Shown piece by piece: positions 10,516 to 20,900 of a stretch of 27,414 nt of DNA. Source of the stretch: Haplomitrium mnioides. Lineage: Eukaryota; Marchantiophyta; Haplomitriopsida; Calobryales. The notes beneath the pieces are model-generated. The model searched no databases. It was not told where the DNA came from and was given only the letters and a program-made list of their open reading frames with translations. The stretch spans positions 1 to 27,414 of the forward strand of contig JBNGIS010007008.1 of NCBI GenBank assembly GCA_049999725.1, written 5' to 3'. The position numbers and the translations under genes are program-made. Positions within the stretch are counted from its first letter, which is position 1. Every line of letters begins with the position of its first letter.

Positions 10516-10746
10516 CTTGATTCGATAGCTTGGTGTTGTTTCTTGCTCACTTTCTTCTTCCTACCACATCTACCACAACACAAAATGTGCATCTCACAAA
10601 TTGCTTGGAATAGAATTGAGAAAAAAAATGGATTTGGATCTGCCAAAATTTGCTCAATTTGTTCCACTCCAAATTGTTCCACCAATCTTTGACGCATATG
10701 TATTTTGTCCACAATGAACACTCTCACGACAATAGTCATTTCTTGA

Positions 10747-11016
10747 TCATTCGTTGAGGCCTTTGAGGACTCTCTTCTTGATTTGATGAAATGCTTGTTC
10801 ATGCCCTAAGGTCCAAAGCCATTTCATTGGAGTGTACAATTGTTGATACAACGGTGTTACCAAATAAGCAAAGTCACTTATCAAAAACAAGTAATAGCTT
10901 ATAAGATTGATGAATCTCTTCAACTTAATGTTGTTGTATGGCGACGATGAGCTATCGATCCTCTTTACAATCTTAGAAATTCTTGGCCACTCTTCCGTCA
11001 TGTCTTTGCTTGGCAT
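10747..11016 (-). pseudogene. Reverse transcriptase C-terminal / connection fragment, out of place
   Basis: The frame reads FINLISYYLFLISDFAYLVT, then PLYQQL and HEQAFHQIKKRVL. This matches the stretch after the RT palm in Ty3/gypsy pol, usually F-I-x-x-Y-R-x-F-I-x-x-F-a-x-l-t-x-P-L followed by a Trp and A-F-x-x-l-K. It is on the same strand as gag and protease but lies upstream of gag, directly after the 5' LTR, where pol sequence should not be. Nothing of the RT active site is present. Its origin is either a rearrangement within this element or a nested fragment. Confidence 0.65.
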
Positions 11017-11130
11017 TCAACTTGATGAAGCCCAATCACCACCTTCTTTCTCTCTCATTAATGAGGTCCTACAACAGAACCAAAAATGTGAAGCTAAAGG
11101 CTTCGTCGGTTACTCCTCATGTGACTTTGA

Positions 11131-12267
11131 TGTTGAGTGCACATTGAATATGAGAGGTGGGTTGAATAGTGGCTGCAATCATCAATACACAACAAAATCT
11201 ACAAAGGAAGAATACTTAGTACAAAAATACTGTGGAAATCCTCACCCTTTACTCCAAATGCTCTCACACAAAACACTCTTGCTCTCACCCTTCTAACTCT
11301 TAACACACTCCTCACTCTATGAAAAACAACTCCTCAAGTACTTGCCCTCTAATGAGTCTTCAAAGTAGCTCCTTCAAGAGCTCCTCCAAGCACTTCTCCA
11401 AAGGTCTCTCACTCCCAAGTCTCAAATCTAAAATGAAAACCAAAAGCCCTAACTCAAGCTCCAAACTCAAGCTCCCAACTCAAGCTCCTCTCCTCTCTTC
11501 TCCTCCTCTTTATATACTATTCTAGATAATTACTAGGAGTAATACTAAATATTCTATCACCCTAGGTAAAGAATCTATGATGATTATCTCTCTAATTATT
11601 AAATCCTACAAGTATCTCCATCTTTTGTTTTCTTCTTCAAGAAGAAGCTTCTCATTTGGAGCTTCTCTTGTCAAAGAATCTCAACAATTGGTCCAAGACT
11701 TTTCTACCTTGTATTTGTCCCTATAAAAAATTCCTAATATGATACTTCAAGATTCTCTCAAAGAATAAGTTAAAGAACAATTTGACTTTTCTTGACTTTT
11801 CTCCTCTTTAGTCTGTTCTAGAAGAATCTATATAAAGTCTTTAATACTAATTTAATTTGCCTGTAATTTACCTTGTTGGAAAGCTTGTTAAGTAGGCTTT
11901 CTACCCATATAATAATACTTGTATTTTCTAATCCGTAGGTACTCTTTGTTTTGACTTTTATGCAGCTCTCTTTTGTAACTTTGACCAGTTATAACTTCCG
12001 ATTTACAAGAGTTTTTTCACTTCTGTAAATTTCATCTAGTTACTTGAGCAACATCATATTCCTATATAAAATATCAGTTTCTAAAAATTTCTAGTAAGAA
12101 CACAATTTACTTTGTACTCAATTCTACACATATTGAAGAAAACTGATCAAATATAAGTTTCCTCTAAAAACTTCTAAATCTTCTCCATACTTTATCATAA
12201 TGCATTCCATTTTATGACAGTGTTCTAATCTCATTAAAAATTTCTCAAACCATCTCATGCCTTCACA
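11131..12267 (-). repeat. 5' LTR of retrotransposon 1
   Basis: The part 11341-12267 repeats 7424-8333. By the TG...CA rule I extend it to 11131, giving an LTR that on minus starts TGTGAAGGC and ends TCAACA. The segment near its end (plus ATGAGAGGTGGGTTGAATAG) resembles many plant LTR ends. The inner flank on minus reads TCAAAGTC, possibly a worn initiator-Met primer binding site. The extension 11131-11340 rests on motif logic, because the other LTR is truncated there. A 12-bp unit (AACTCAAGCTCC) is tripled near 11450-11485 but single in the other LTR. Confidence 0.6.
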
Positions 12268-12424
12268 GATTATAGATGGCAAGAAAGCCAACATTTGATT
12301 GCTTGTCTAGTCACAAGATGCAATTACCCTTTACAGTGAAAATTGCAAACGATTTGTTTTTTCAAACATGAAGGAGCGGGAAATTTTTGTCAAGCATCTT
12401 GAGGCCGCAAAGGAAGATGGCAAG

Positions 12425-12806
12425 GTATAATTTTAAAACCCTTTTTTCATTTGTATTTTTTTTTACTGACTCGGAACTCCCAAGTCCATGCACAGTTGCC
12501 CCCCGGTCCATGCGTGCATGGTCTCTCGGATCCTTGCGTGCAAGTACTCTCAAGTCCAGACACGCATGGAGTCCCAAGTCCACTCGCGGAAGGAATCTCT
12601 AATCCTTGCACGAGTGGATTTCCATGTCCATGCGCACATAGACCAAGGAATCCTTGCGCGAGTGGACCTTGGACTCCATGCGCGTATGGAGTCCATAGTC
12701 CATGTACGCATGGTTCATGGAGTCCATGCGTGCATAGACTGCATTGTCCTTTTTCTTAATCTGAACACCTATACTTATGTTTAATCGTTTTTTGTTTTGT
12801 TTTCAG
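12425..12806 (+). other. Intron 1 of gene B copy 2
   Basis: The donor is at 12425 after GATGGCAAG and the acceptor TTTCAG ends at 12806. Exon 2 then begins TTA-ACC-TCG in the same phase as exon 1. The interior is a palindromic array. Confidence 0.65.
12478..12755. repeat. 24-bp palindromic tandem array in gene B intron 1, copy 2
   Basis: About eleven units with 24-bp period, cores such as TCCATGCGTGCATGG, TCCTTGCGCGAGTGGA and TCCATGCGCGTATGGA. The array lies at the same place as 3100-3318 in copy 1, but unit number and spacers differ, so the arrays have changed independently since the duplication. Confidence 0.85.
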
Positions 12807-13741
12807 TTAACCTCGTTTCTAGCAGAATTTGTCAATTCCTACAAAGATGGGAAGCATGTCGAACGGGATTTCATAAAGTTGGCCATCCACATCAAAATCT
12901 AAAGCCCAATCAGGGTGCAAATATTCAACAGCTAGTGTCGTATCCAAGCAAGGCTACATTTTCAATTCACGTTGCACAAAGTATGGGTTGAAGGGCAAGT
13001 CAGAGTTCGATTTTAAGAACTCTAACAAGTATCAGTATGAGATTGCAGGAGGCAATCACAGTGTTGCAGCAAGGCAACTTTTGATCACAAAATACGAAAC
13101 AAAGAATCCAGCGCTTTTGCTTTGTATATGTGGGTCTTACACCAACAGAGGCTTGTATTTTTGCAATTGATGACAACTACAACAAGAGGTACAGGTTGGA
13201 AATGACCTCAACTCATAAGGTCAAATATTGGCATTAGAGGTTTGTGGAGAGTGGGATGGTGTCATCTCAGAAATTGAAAAGAGAATTGGTGTTGGAAATC
13301 TTGGAGATCAAGCCCAAATCCATACTTGAGAAGACAATCACTTCTCAAGACAAATGGGTCTAGCTTGCATTTCAAAGTGGTGAGCTCTGGGATCTACAAT
13401 AGAGTGTATTTTTTATGTGGGAGAAAAATACTTTGAAGGGCCAGAAGCCAAAGGCCAAGGGATCTCTCAGAATGGAGAACATGAACTGGACACCTTGGAG
13501 GTCCCTTCAAGGTCTTCTCGATGAAGTGAAAATTTCAGTTTTGAAACGCATGGAAGCAGGAGAGCTTTCAATGGATGAAATGTCTTGGGAGGCAAAGAGA
13601 CATAAAGTTTTGGCAATGATGGTGAGAAGTTTTTGTTCTTAAGTTTACTGCAGCAGCTAGGAGGAAGTAAGAGAGGAGTACCCTCTCCATATGGAGGAGT
13701 CCAAGATGGCTGCATTTTATTATAGTTTTGAGAAGCTTTTG

Positions 13742-14465
13742 GTAAGTTTGCTTTTTCATTGTACATTCATTTCTTTGGAGTTGCGTTGAATTTACGCTAA
13801 GTTGTCTTTGGTTATAATAAAACAAGTTTTGAGTTCTTTTGTGCAAGGACTGTATGTGTAGTATGTGCATGCATAGACTTCACAGTCTCGGTGCGCTTAG
13901 AATTTACTATCCATGCACACATGAACTCCACAATCCAAGCGTACATGGGCTGCACAATCCTTACCCGCATGAATTTAATAGTCCAAGCGTGCATGGACTT
14001 CTAGTTCTTGGGACTCGTTGACTTCAACGTCCACGTACAACTTGCTTTTGAAGTACAGGCTCGCATGGAGTGCTATGTCCATGTGCACATGGACTGTGAA
14101 GTCCATGCTTGCATGGAATATTAAGTCTTGACGCTTGGAATGTGAAGTCCAAGCAAGCCTTTACTATTAAGTCCATGCGAGTATGAGATGTCCAAGTGCG
14201 CATGGACTGTGAAGTCCAAGCGAGCTTTGACTATCAATTCCTTGTGCGCAAGGACTGTGAAGTCCATACACACAGAGACGAGCATTGACTTTGAAGTTCA
14301 AGCCCTCTTGGACATTAAAGTCCATGCTTGCATGGACTTTGAAGTCCTTACATGCCTGGACTTCATTGTCCATGCGAATATGGAATTCAATGTCCATCCT
14401 AGTTTGGAGTCTTAAATTTCTTTTTTGTCTCCTCCTATTTTTTTTCCTTTTTTGCTATGTGTAAG
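13742..14465 (+). other. Intron 2 of gene B copy 2, acceptor altered
   Basis: The donor GTAAGT is at 13742. Copy 1 has TGTAG before the aligned exon; here it is TGTAA followed by GGGG, so the AG has moved one base downstream (14464-14465) and use of it would shift the frame. Confidence 0.55.
13852..14415. repeat. 24-bp palindromic tandem array in gene B intron 2, copy 2
   Basis: The longest array in the window, about 23 units with 24-bp period, cores such as TCCATGTGCACATGGACT, TCCATGCTTGCATGGA and TCCTTGTGCGCAAGGACT. Some units changed both halves symmetrically (CCTTG...CAAGG), others only one half. Confidence 0.87.
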
Positions 14466-15021
14466 GGGACAAAACGTTCAAACGTCAGCTTGCAAAAAAA
14501 TTGACCGTAGTTGGCAAAGGGAAAAAACGATTGGGGGTCTAAGAAGCTCAAGAAGTTGAAGACCAGGCTCCAACACTAGTTTCCTACCCTCCTACTTTTC
14601 TGCTTCATTGCCAAAAAGTTACAGAGTGGAAATCAAGGCAACAAAATGATGTTGCATCCCTTCTTACTGATGGAGTTGTGAGAGACGAGGACGAAGACTT
14701 AATGTCCTATGTTGATGGTCTCAACGAAGCATATTACCAAGTCCACGGAGAGGCCAATGCTTGTCAATTGATAGGATTTATAAAACCTAGGTGTTTCATT
14801 TTGGCGATTGCGGATATTCCTTACGGTTACAACCTTAAGGAATTTAAGCATGACGATTTAGAACCTTTTTCCAAAGATGACATTTTTTATCTGGTTTCAT
14901 CTTTTGTGCCAATCACGACGTCAGATTTTTGGTCACTTGTAATTATACATTCGTCGCAACAATTTGGCATCATTGAAGATGCCCTTTTGGAAGTTTGTTG
15001 TGCCATCGACCATGGCATATT

Positions 15022-15119
15022 GTAAGTTCTTCTTTGATCTTTTGGGGTTTTAGTTTATCTTGTTTAGTTTTCCTACACTTTGTTTACATTGTTTGATTTG
15101 TTTTTTTTTCTTATTACAG
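15022..15119 (+). other. Intron 3 of gene B copy 2
   Basis: The donor TT/GTAAGT is at 15022; a long T-rich tract then leads into TTACAG ending at 15119. It is the intact counterpart of the damaged intron at 6031-6128. Confidence 0.6.
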
Positions 15120-15749
15120 GGACAAAAGTTACATTCATCATTCCGGTGGTCTACGAATTGCACACGCTCACGAATTGGATTGTGGGCTCTTGAACAAAAG
15201 AAGGAAAGATGAGCATGAGGGTTTTCAATTTGCAGCCTGATCCTACGAGTGGTCTTCCTTGGAAAATAATACGTAGTGTTTTTAGTTATCTTGTGGTTTA
15301 GGCCAAACTTAAACATCCAAAAGATGATGCTCTTATGAATGTTTATCAAAAGCCACTGGCTCTTTACAATTTTTTTATTGACCATTTGTCAACAGAGCAA
15401 GATTGGATCTAGATTTTTTCTCTCGGTCCAATATAGGCTTTGTCTGTGCTTTAAAGCTGATGCAGAACTACATTGTTGTGGAATATGATAGACGTCACTC
15501 TATCTACATTCCTCATAGAGTTTTGACGATTGCTTCCTTGCCATCCAACGTGATAGAGTCACAGATAGTGTATGTATACCACAAAGAACATGTTCCTTCT
15601 GGTGCTACAGGTGCTACTGGTGATTTTGTTGTCATCTCTAGGATTGGAAAGTCTTGGCAAGACTCTCTAGCCGATTGCAAATGCTCATCCAGTGGATTAA
15701 AATGAGACAATTCCTCTTGAAGAGGATAGAGCCGTAGCATCTAGTTGAA

Positions 15750-16570
15750 GAAATTGTTTTATTAATAAAGTATTTTCTTGCAAAGTTTTATTTGCTAAAG
15801 TTTCAATCCTATTGCACTTCCAATCCATTTTAAGTCTTTTCATCATGATTCAATTTGGTGTGCAAAATGGTTTTTGAGCAAAACGATTTGGTTTTTTTGA
15901 AATTTAGCAAAGAATTCTGTGTTAGCATGGAAGTTCAATTTCCTTTTTCATTTTCTATTTCTTCTTAGACGACCTTTTGCATTCCCTACTTCCAATTATT
16001 CAGCAATCTTGGATTGCTTCAGTTGTCCATGTAGGTGTGGGTTTTAGTTTTTTAAGCTCGAGTTAGTTGTAGTTGTCCTTCCGCAAAAGTATCTTTCAAA
16101 CAAAGTGTATCTACAATTGGGTCTTAGTTATCCATGCGCGCATAGGTTTCAACAATCTTTTCACATATTTGCTTCAACAATCTTCTTATGCCAATAGCTA
16201 CAGGTTCTTTTTCAAATTTTCTTTGCATAAATTTTGAATGTTTTAATCAAATTTTCAAATTATAGATATCATTGTTTGTTTTGAAAATATTTAACAAAAA
16301 ATATCATATAAATTTTTTTTATATTATTTGTTTGTTGATGCTCATGCTTTTAAAAGATGAAACTATAGATGTAATATTGTTAAAATACTCATAAGAAAAT
16401 TTATTTTCAATACAATGTGCACTCAAAGTGAGTTATTTTGATATGTATAGTTACATTTTTCTTACAAACGAATATTGCTAGCATGAAAATCATGATTTTT
16501 GATGTGTAAATTACAAAATTGGTTTATGAGAGAGAAAAATGAAAGAAAAGCCTTGTAGCAATTCATGGTT
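15750..16570. repeat. Left arm of central inverted repeat (3' region of gene B copy 2)
   Basis: Non-coding 3' flank of copy 2. From about 15830 it matches in reverse the segment 16822-17575, for example AGTTAGTTGTAGTTGTC, CAATCTTGGAT and ACTCATAAGAAAATTTATTTTC. It includes one isolated palindromic core near 16132-16147. No gene is visible. Confidence 0.75.
15774..15779 (+). terminator. Putative polyadenylation signal, gene B copy 2
   Basis: AATAAA in the same surroundings as 6774-6779, about 26 bp after the aligned stop codon. Confidence 0.5.
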
Positions 16571-16821
16571 CAAAGTAGGAGCTAATTGTTTTGAAATATG
16601 ATTGATTGCACAAACTCTATACCCGCATAGACATGATGCTCTTTGAAACATTTTGTTTGGAAAAAAATTACAAAACATAAAGAAAGAGCCTAAGTGGACT
16701 AGAAGTCAAGGGAATGAGTTTGCAATCATAGACATAGAAACCAACAATACGAAACATTGCATGGATTTAAGAGCTCTATTTAAAGTTCAAGCAAGAAAGA
16801 AGCTTTCATTTGTAGTTGAAA
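16571..16821. other. Unique centre between the inverted arms
   Basis: About 250 bp with no convincing self-match and no gene. It contains a worn core (CTATACCCGCATAG) near 16618. It is either the junction of two tail-to-tail elements or the loop of one palindrome. Confidence 0.4.
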
Positions 16822-17575
16822 ATCCATGCATGCTAGATGGTTTTTGTTTCATTTTGCACTCTCAAAAACCAATTTTGTAATTTTAGCATCCAAAATCAAG
16901 ATTTTCATGCTAGCAATATTCATTTGTAAAAAAGAAATAGAATTATGCATACAAAAATAGCTCACTTTGAGTGCACATTGTAATAAAAACAAATTTTCTT
17001 ATGAGTATTTTAACAAAATTGCTTCTATAATTTCATCTTTCAAAAGCATGAGCACCACCAAACAAAATATATAGAAAATTTTATACGACATTTGTTGTTA
17101 AATATTTTCAAAACTAACAATAATATCAATATTTTGAAAATTTGATAAAAACATTCAAATTTTATACAAAAAAGTTTTGAAGTAAAACTCTTGAGTGTTG
17201 GTATAAGAGGATTTTTGAAGCAAAATTGTGAAAAGATCGTTGAAGCCTATGTGCCCATGGACAAATTAGGCTCAAGTGTAGGCACACTTTGTTTGAAAGA
17301 TCCTTGTGCGCAGAGACAACTACAACTAACTCAAGTTTGAATAACTGAAGCCTATGTTTGAATAGACAACTGAAGAGATCCAAGATTGGTGAGTAATTAG
17401 AAGTAGAGAATGCATAAGGTTGTCTAAAAGAGAACAGAAAATGAAAAAGAAAAGTGAATTTCATACCAACAATGTGCAAAGACTCTAAATCATTCTTAGA
17501 TTAGCAATTGAGTTCAAACCATTCTTAGACTATCAATTGAGTCAACTTATTCTTATGCGCACTAAACTGAATCGT
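16822..17575. repeat. Right arm of central inverted repeat (3' flank of gene B copy 3)
   Basis: Reverse-complement match to 15830-16570. Its outer end (17480-17575, minus) also matches the region just after copy 1: TTTTTCATCACGATT and AAGAATGGTTTG followed by TCAATTGCTA. It is therefore the 3' flank of a third gene B copy on minus. No gene is visible. Confidence 0.72.
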
Positions 17576-17776
17576 GATGAAAAGACTTGAAGTCCATGAG
17601 CGCATAGACTTCGAAGTCCATCCACGTATGGACTTTAGGGTTCAAGAGCACCTAGACTTTGAAGTCCATACGCGTATGGACTTGGATGTCCTTACACGTT
17701 TGGACTTCAAAGTCCATGCTCGCATGGACTTCGAAGTCATTGCACGCATGGACTTGAAAGTCACTGTATGTTTGTA
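17575..17776. repeat. 24-bp palindromic tandem array, remnant of a gene B copy 3 intron
   Basis: Eight units with 24-bp period such as AAGTCCATACGCGTATGGAC. It lies between the 3' flank of copy 3 and the LTR of retrotransposon 2. In intact copies, exons 2 to 4 separate an intron array from this flank, so they are deleted here. Plus-strand frame 17574-17837 is a by-product of the array. Confidence 0.8.
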
Positions 17777-17924
17777 TGTCAGCCCCCTCCTTCGAGCGTT
17801 AACCTCCAAAGATTACTCTTCCGAAGGAAAAGGCTGACTTTACAAGGGTTCAGGTTCTTTTATGAGACGGCCCCACTCCAAGTTATCAATTTGAGGCCTT
17901 AAGGATGTTCCTTATCACCTAATA
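17777..17924 (-). repeat. 3' LTR of retrotransposon 2 (148 bp)
   Basis: Same length as 23921-24068 and about 16 differences by hand count. Its last bases are AATA where the partner has TACA, so its TG/CA end is worn. Confidence 0.8.
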
Positions 17925-20900
17925 GACCATTCTCCTTGTTCACTTCTTCATCCAGACATTCATCCACACCTCAAAAGCTGTTCTGGTCAAATTCCAAAGT
18001 GGATTTCAGTGATTCTAAATAGAATCCAGACTCAAATTTTTACAATATAGGATCAAGCCCTAATATCTGAATTATATAGAGGACCTGTCCATTGTACTGC
18101 CTTACCCTCTGAGGCTGATTCTTGGATTCCTGCTGAACTGAGACCCTGTTCACTTTGGATCTAAAGTATCTTTTCAGTAATTACAAACAGAATACAAAAC
18201 TAACTAATCCACGAACACACACACATACCCAATATATACTCTACCAATAATCCTCTGACTTGGGATAACATCCACAACTCAAACTTAAACTCTCAACACT
18301 CCCTTTCTCCCTTCTCTCTACAGCTCATCTGGTTTTCCTAAGATCTACTTCTACCCACGCACCCTTCTCCAGATAGTTTTTTAACTTCCCTTGCGAGAAG
18401 CCTTGAATTTACTTCCTCAATATCAAAAGAGGTCTTGTTTAACTTCCATCTCTGGAAGACAGTCCTCTCGATTGTTGGTTACCCACTCCACCTCGAAGCT
18501 TTGGTAGATCTTCTTACATCGTACGCGGGCACGAATGTAGCTACTCCTCCTTGACTTCCCTTGAGAGAATAAACCACAAATACCCTCTAAACATTCCTGA
18601 GATTGTTGCTCCTATATAGGCAACACTGAGACAACCCCAAAGATCCTCCTTTGGCAGCCTCTCCGATTTCAAGACAACCCAGAATTCCTTCCCTCTTCAA
18701 GTATCAGTACACCTCCGATGCTGGTAAACCTACAGTGATGAGTACACTTGGATCGCCTGGGCCTCTAGAGCTCCCCGCTTAGCGATTCCCAACGCCCCTC
18801 CAGTCCACCTCCACCCGTGCTAGCCCCCTGCTCGAGTTCACCTACTTCAATTGAAGATTTAAGAAATCTGTCCTCCCTCCATCGTGTGTCTTCCTTTCTG
18901 CTATTGTTCTCACGACTTGCAAGTTTGCATCCACAATCAACCCCTCAAACATTTCAGACTATTGATTTATACCTCCCCTTGCGCGAATTCCTTCATGCTT
19001 GTCGTTTTTTCCCTTCTCAACGATTTGGATCATTTTTGCATTTGGACGCTGATCGTTGGAAATTTGAAGAGGATTTGCGCAAACCGTAGAATGCAACCTC
19101 CAAGAAATCAGCTTAATTCTGCAATGCGATGAAGCTTGGCGTAGATATGATGTGAATTTCAATGTCTTGGCTTAATTCGGCAAGGCGACAAGGGCTCGGC
19201 GCAAAATTTGAAGTGAATTCCGAGGTTCGTTCTAAAATTGCTCATCGATCCTCAAAGCACCACGTTTCTGCAAGTTTCCGAACACTCCGAAGAATCCCAC
19301 AAGCTCTCTCGTAGCACCACATTTCCGTAGAGATCCAAGATTCTCGAGGAATCTGTTAGATTCCTATAGATTCCTGAGTCCCGCAGAGGTGCCACGTTTC
19401 CGCTGTGGCGCCATCTGACGCCGCCCCGCAAAGGGGTAGACGGACCGTTGCGTTGACCCGCTGACTTTCCCAGCTTCCATGTCATCCGCAAGGTTTTGAC
19501 CCTCTGTATAAGAACTATGAAGACTTCCATTTTTGACCCCAATAGTTCGGTGATAGATTCTCTTTTCAGCACCGCTTCTTCCTCTGTCGGATGTGCGCTA
19601 TATCGCCTCTTCAGCATCTTTGGTTCTCCTATGGTTGGATCTGAGATTTATCATCCTTGCGGCTGATCCCTTCTCATTTCTTCTTGTCAAACCTGTGATA
19701 GATCGCCATTTCAGCACGGCTTGCTTCTCCTTGGTCCGTTAATAAATCGCTATTTCAGCATCCTTTCTTCTTATACTGGAGTTGCGCTATGTCCTCATTT
19801 CGGCCCTCTTGTTCTCCTTCCATCAGAACCCTGTTAAGTGGCCTCTACACTTACGGAGATCAATCGGAACCCTGTTAACTGGGGATCTCCACATCGGATG
19901 GCAGATCGGAACCCTCTTAAGTGGGCTCCCATTATCAATTTATCGCCCTTTTGGCTTCTCGTCCCCTTTCTGGCCAGACCTTTGATTTATCCCTATTTTG
20001 ACACCTTCTATCCCTCCTCTGGTCGGACCTTTGATTGATTGCCATTTCGACACCCTCGCTCTTCCTCTAACGGATTTTTGACATAAACCTATTTCGACAC
20101 TTGGTTCTCCTTTTGGCTGGACCGTAGATAAGTCACGTTTTCGGCCACTTCGTTCTTCCTCTGGCGAATCATTGATATATCTCCATTTTGGCACCCTGAT
20201 TTTTCTCCCAATCGGTTCTTTGACATATCCATGTTTCGGCACCTTCTTCCCTTTCTATCCAAACCGTCGATAGGTCACTATTTTGGCGGTTTTTTCTTCG
20301 TGTGAAACATTGTTTATCGTCATTTCGGATCTCTCTTCTTCTCTACCTTGAACTCTTCCTTTTGTGAAAGCCCTTGATATAGGAACCCTTAGAGGCTCCT
20401 TCTTTTTCCTAAGATGTAAAAAAGTTTGATGTAAGAACGAAGAGCTCCGCAGATCCCTTTCGAACTTTCTGCAGACACTCGATTCAAACTTTCCCAATTA
20501 CCTCCTTTTCGTCCGAATCTTCAACATGTCACCCTTTTGTCTGATTAATTAACCCGCTTCGGAATCCCTCATAACCGGTCTTCCCCACATTGGAAGACGG
20601 ATCGGAACCACATTAAGTGGGCTCCCCACTTAGGAAGGCTGGTTTCTGATCCATTCTTCGGATCGGACACCACGGATGTTGGACCTCGATTCTCGCAGCT
20701 CAACTTTTCTTCAATGAGATCGTTCTTCGCATCACTCATTCTCAATTCAATTGCGCAACATCTCCATTCAATCATCGCACAATGTTCTTCACAACTTGCT
20801 TTCTTATCACAATTGTCTTTCATTCACCTCCTTGTAAGGATCGTAGCATCTCAGAGGAATTCTTCTTCAAGGCCGCAAGGGAAATTCTTCTTCCACAGGT

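Larger units (their letters stand above)
7424..12267 (-). mobile_element. Ty3/gypsy-type LTR retrotransposon 1, internally deleted
   Basis: Two long direct repeats (7424-8333 and 11341-12267) flank an interior with gag, CCHC and retropepsin-like remnants, all on minus. The repeats are close to identical over long stretches and differ by a few small indels, so insertion was more recent than decay of the surrounding DNA element. Most of reverse transcriptase, RNase H and integrase are missing. The right end abuts gene B copy 2 exon 1 at 12268. The left end is truncated and joins unrelated DNA, and no target-site duplication is visible (CTTTG against GATTA), so a later deletion removed the left LTR end and neighbouring DNA. 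Confidence 0.8.
12268..15748 (+). pseudogene. Gene B copy 2: ParB-like / amino-DNA-methyltransferase fusion, 5' truncated
   Basis: Starts abruptly at the LTR edge in the part of exon 1 that reads DGKKANI. Exons by comparison: to 12424, 12807-13741, about 14466-15021, 15120-15748. Exon 2 has an internal deletion of roughly 530 bp relative to copy 1, near 12976, which removes the linker and the first half of the ParB-like domain; GGNHSVAARQLL and VGLTPTEACIFAIDDN survive. Exon 3 keeps the methyltransferase motif IV intact: I-A-D-I-P-Y-G-Y-N (D-I-P-Y-G at 14813-14827) within the open frame 14678-15025. Exon 4 keeps a worn motif I (D-F-F-S-R-S, about 15408) and VEYDRR. Stops at 12900 and in exons 2 and 4, frameshifts, and a changed intron 2 acceptor make it inactive. 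It complements copy 1, whose ParB part is better and whose motif IV is mutated. Confidence 0.72.

Noticed and set aside
10907-11525. Plus-strand frames of 129 and 68 codons at the edge of retrotransposon 1
   Set aside because: They overlap the RT fragment and the LTR, and the LTR copy on the left does not keep the frame.
16653-16880. 75-codon plus-strand frame in the centre of the inverted repeat
   Set aside because: Only its right part has a counterpart in the other arm and there the frame is not open.
19252-20497. Minus-strand Lys/Arg-rich frames in the tandem repeat region
   Set aside because: The frames change from repeat to repeat and contain no recognisable domain; explained by the ~60-bp repeats.
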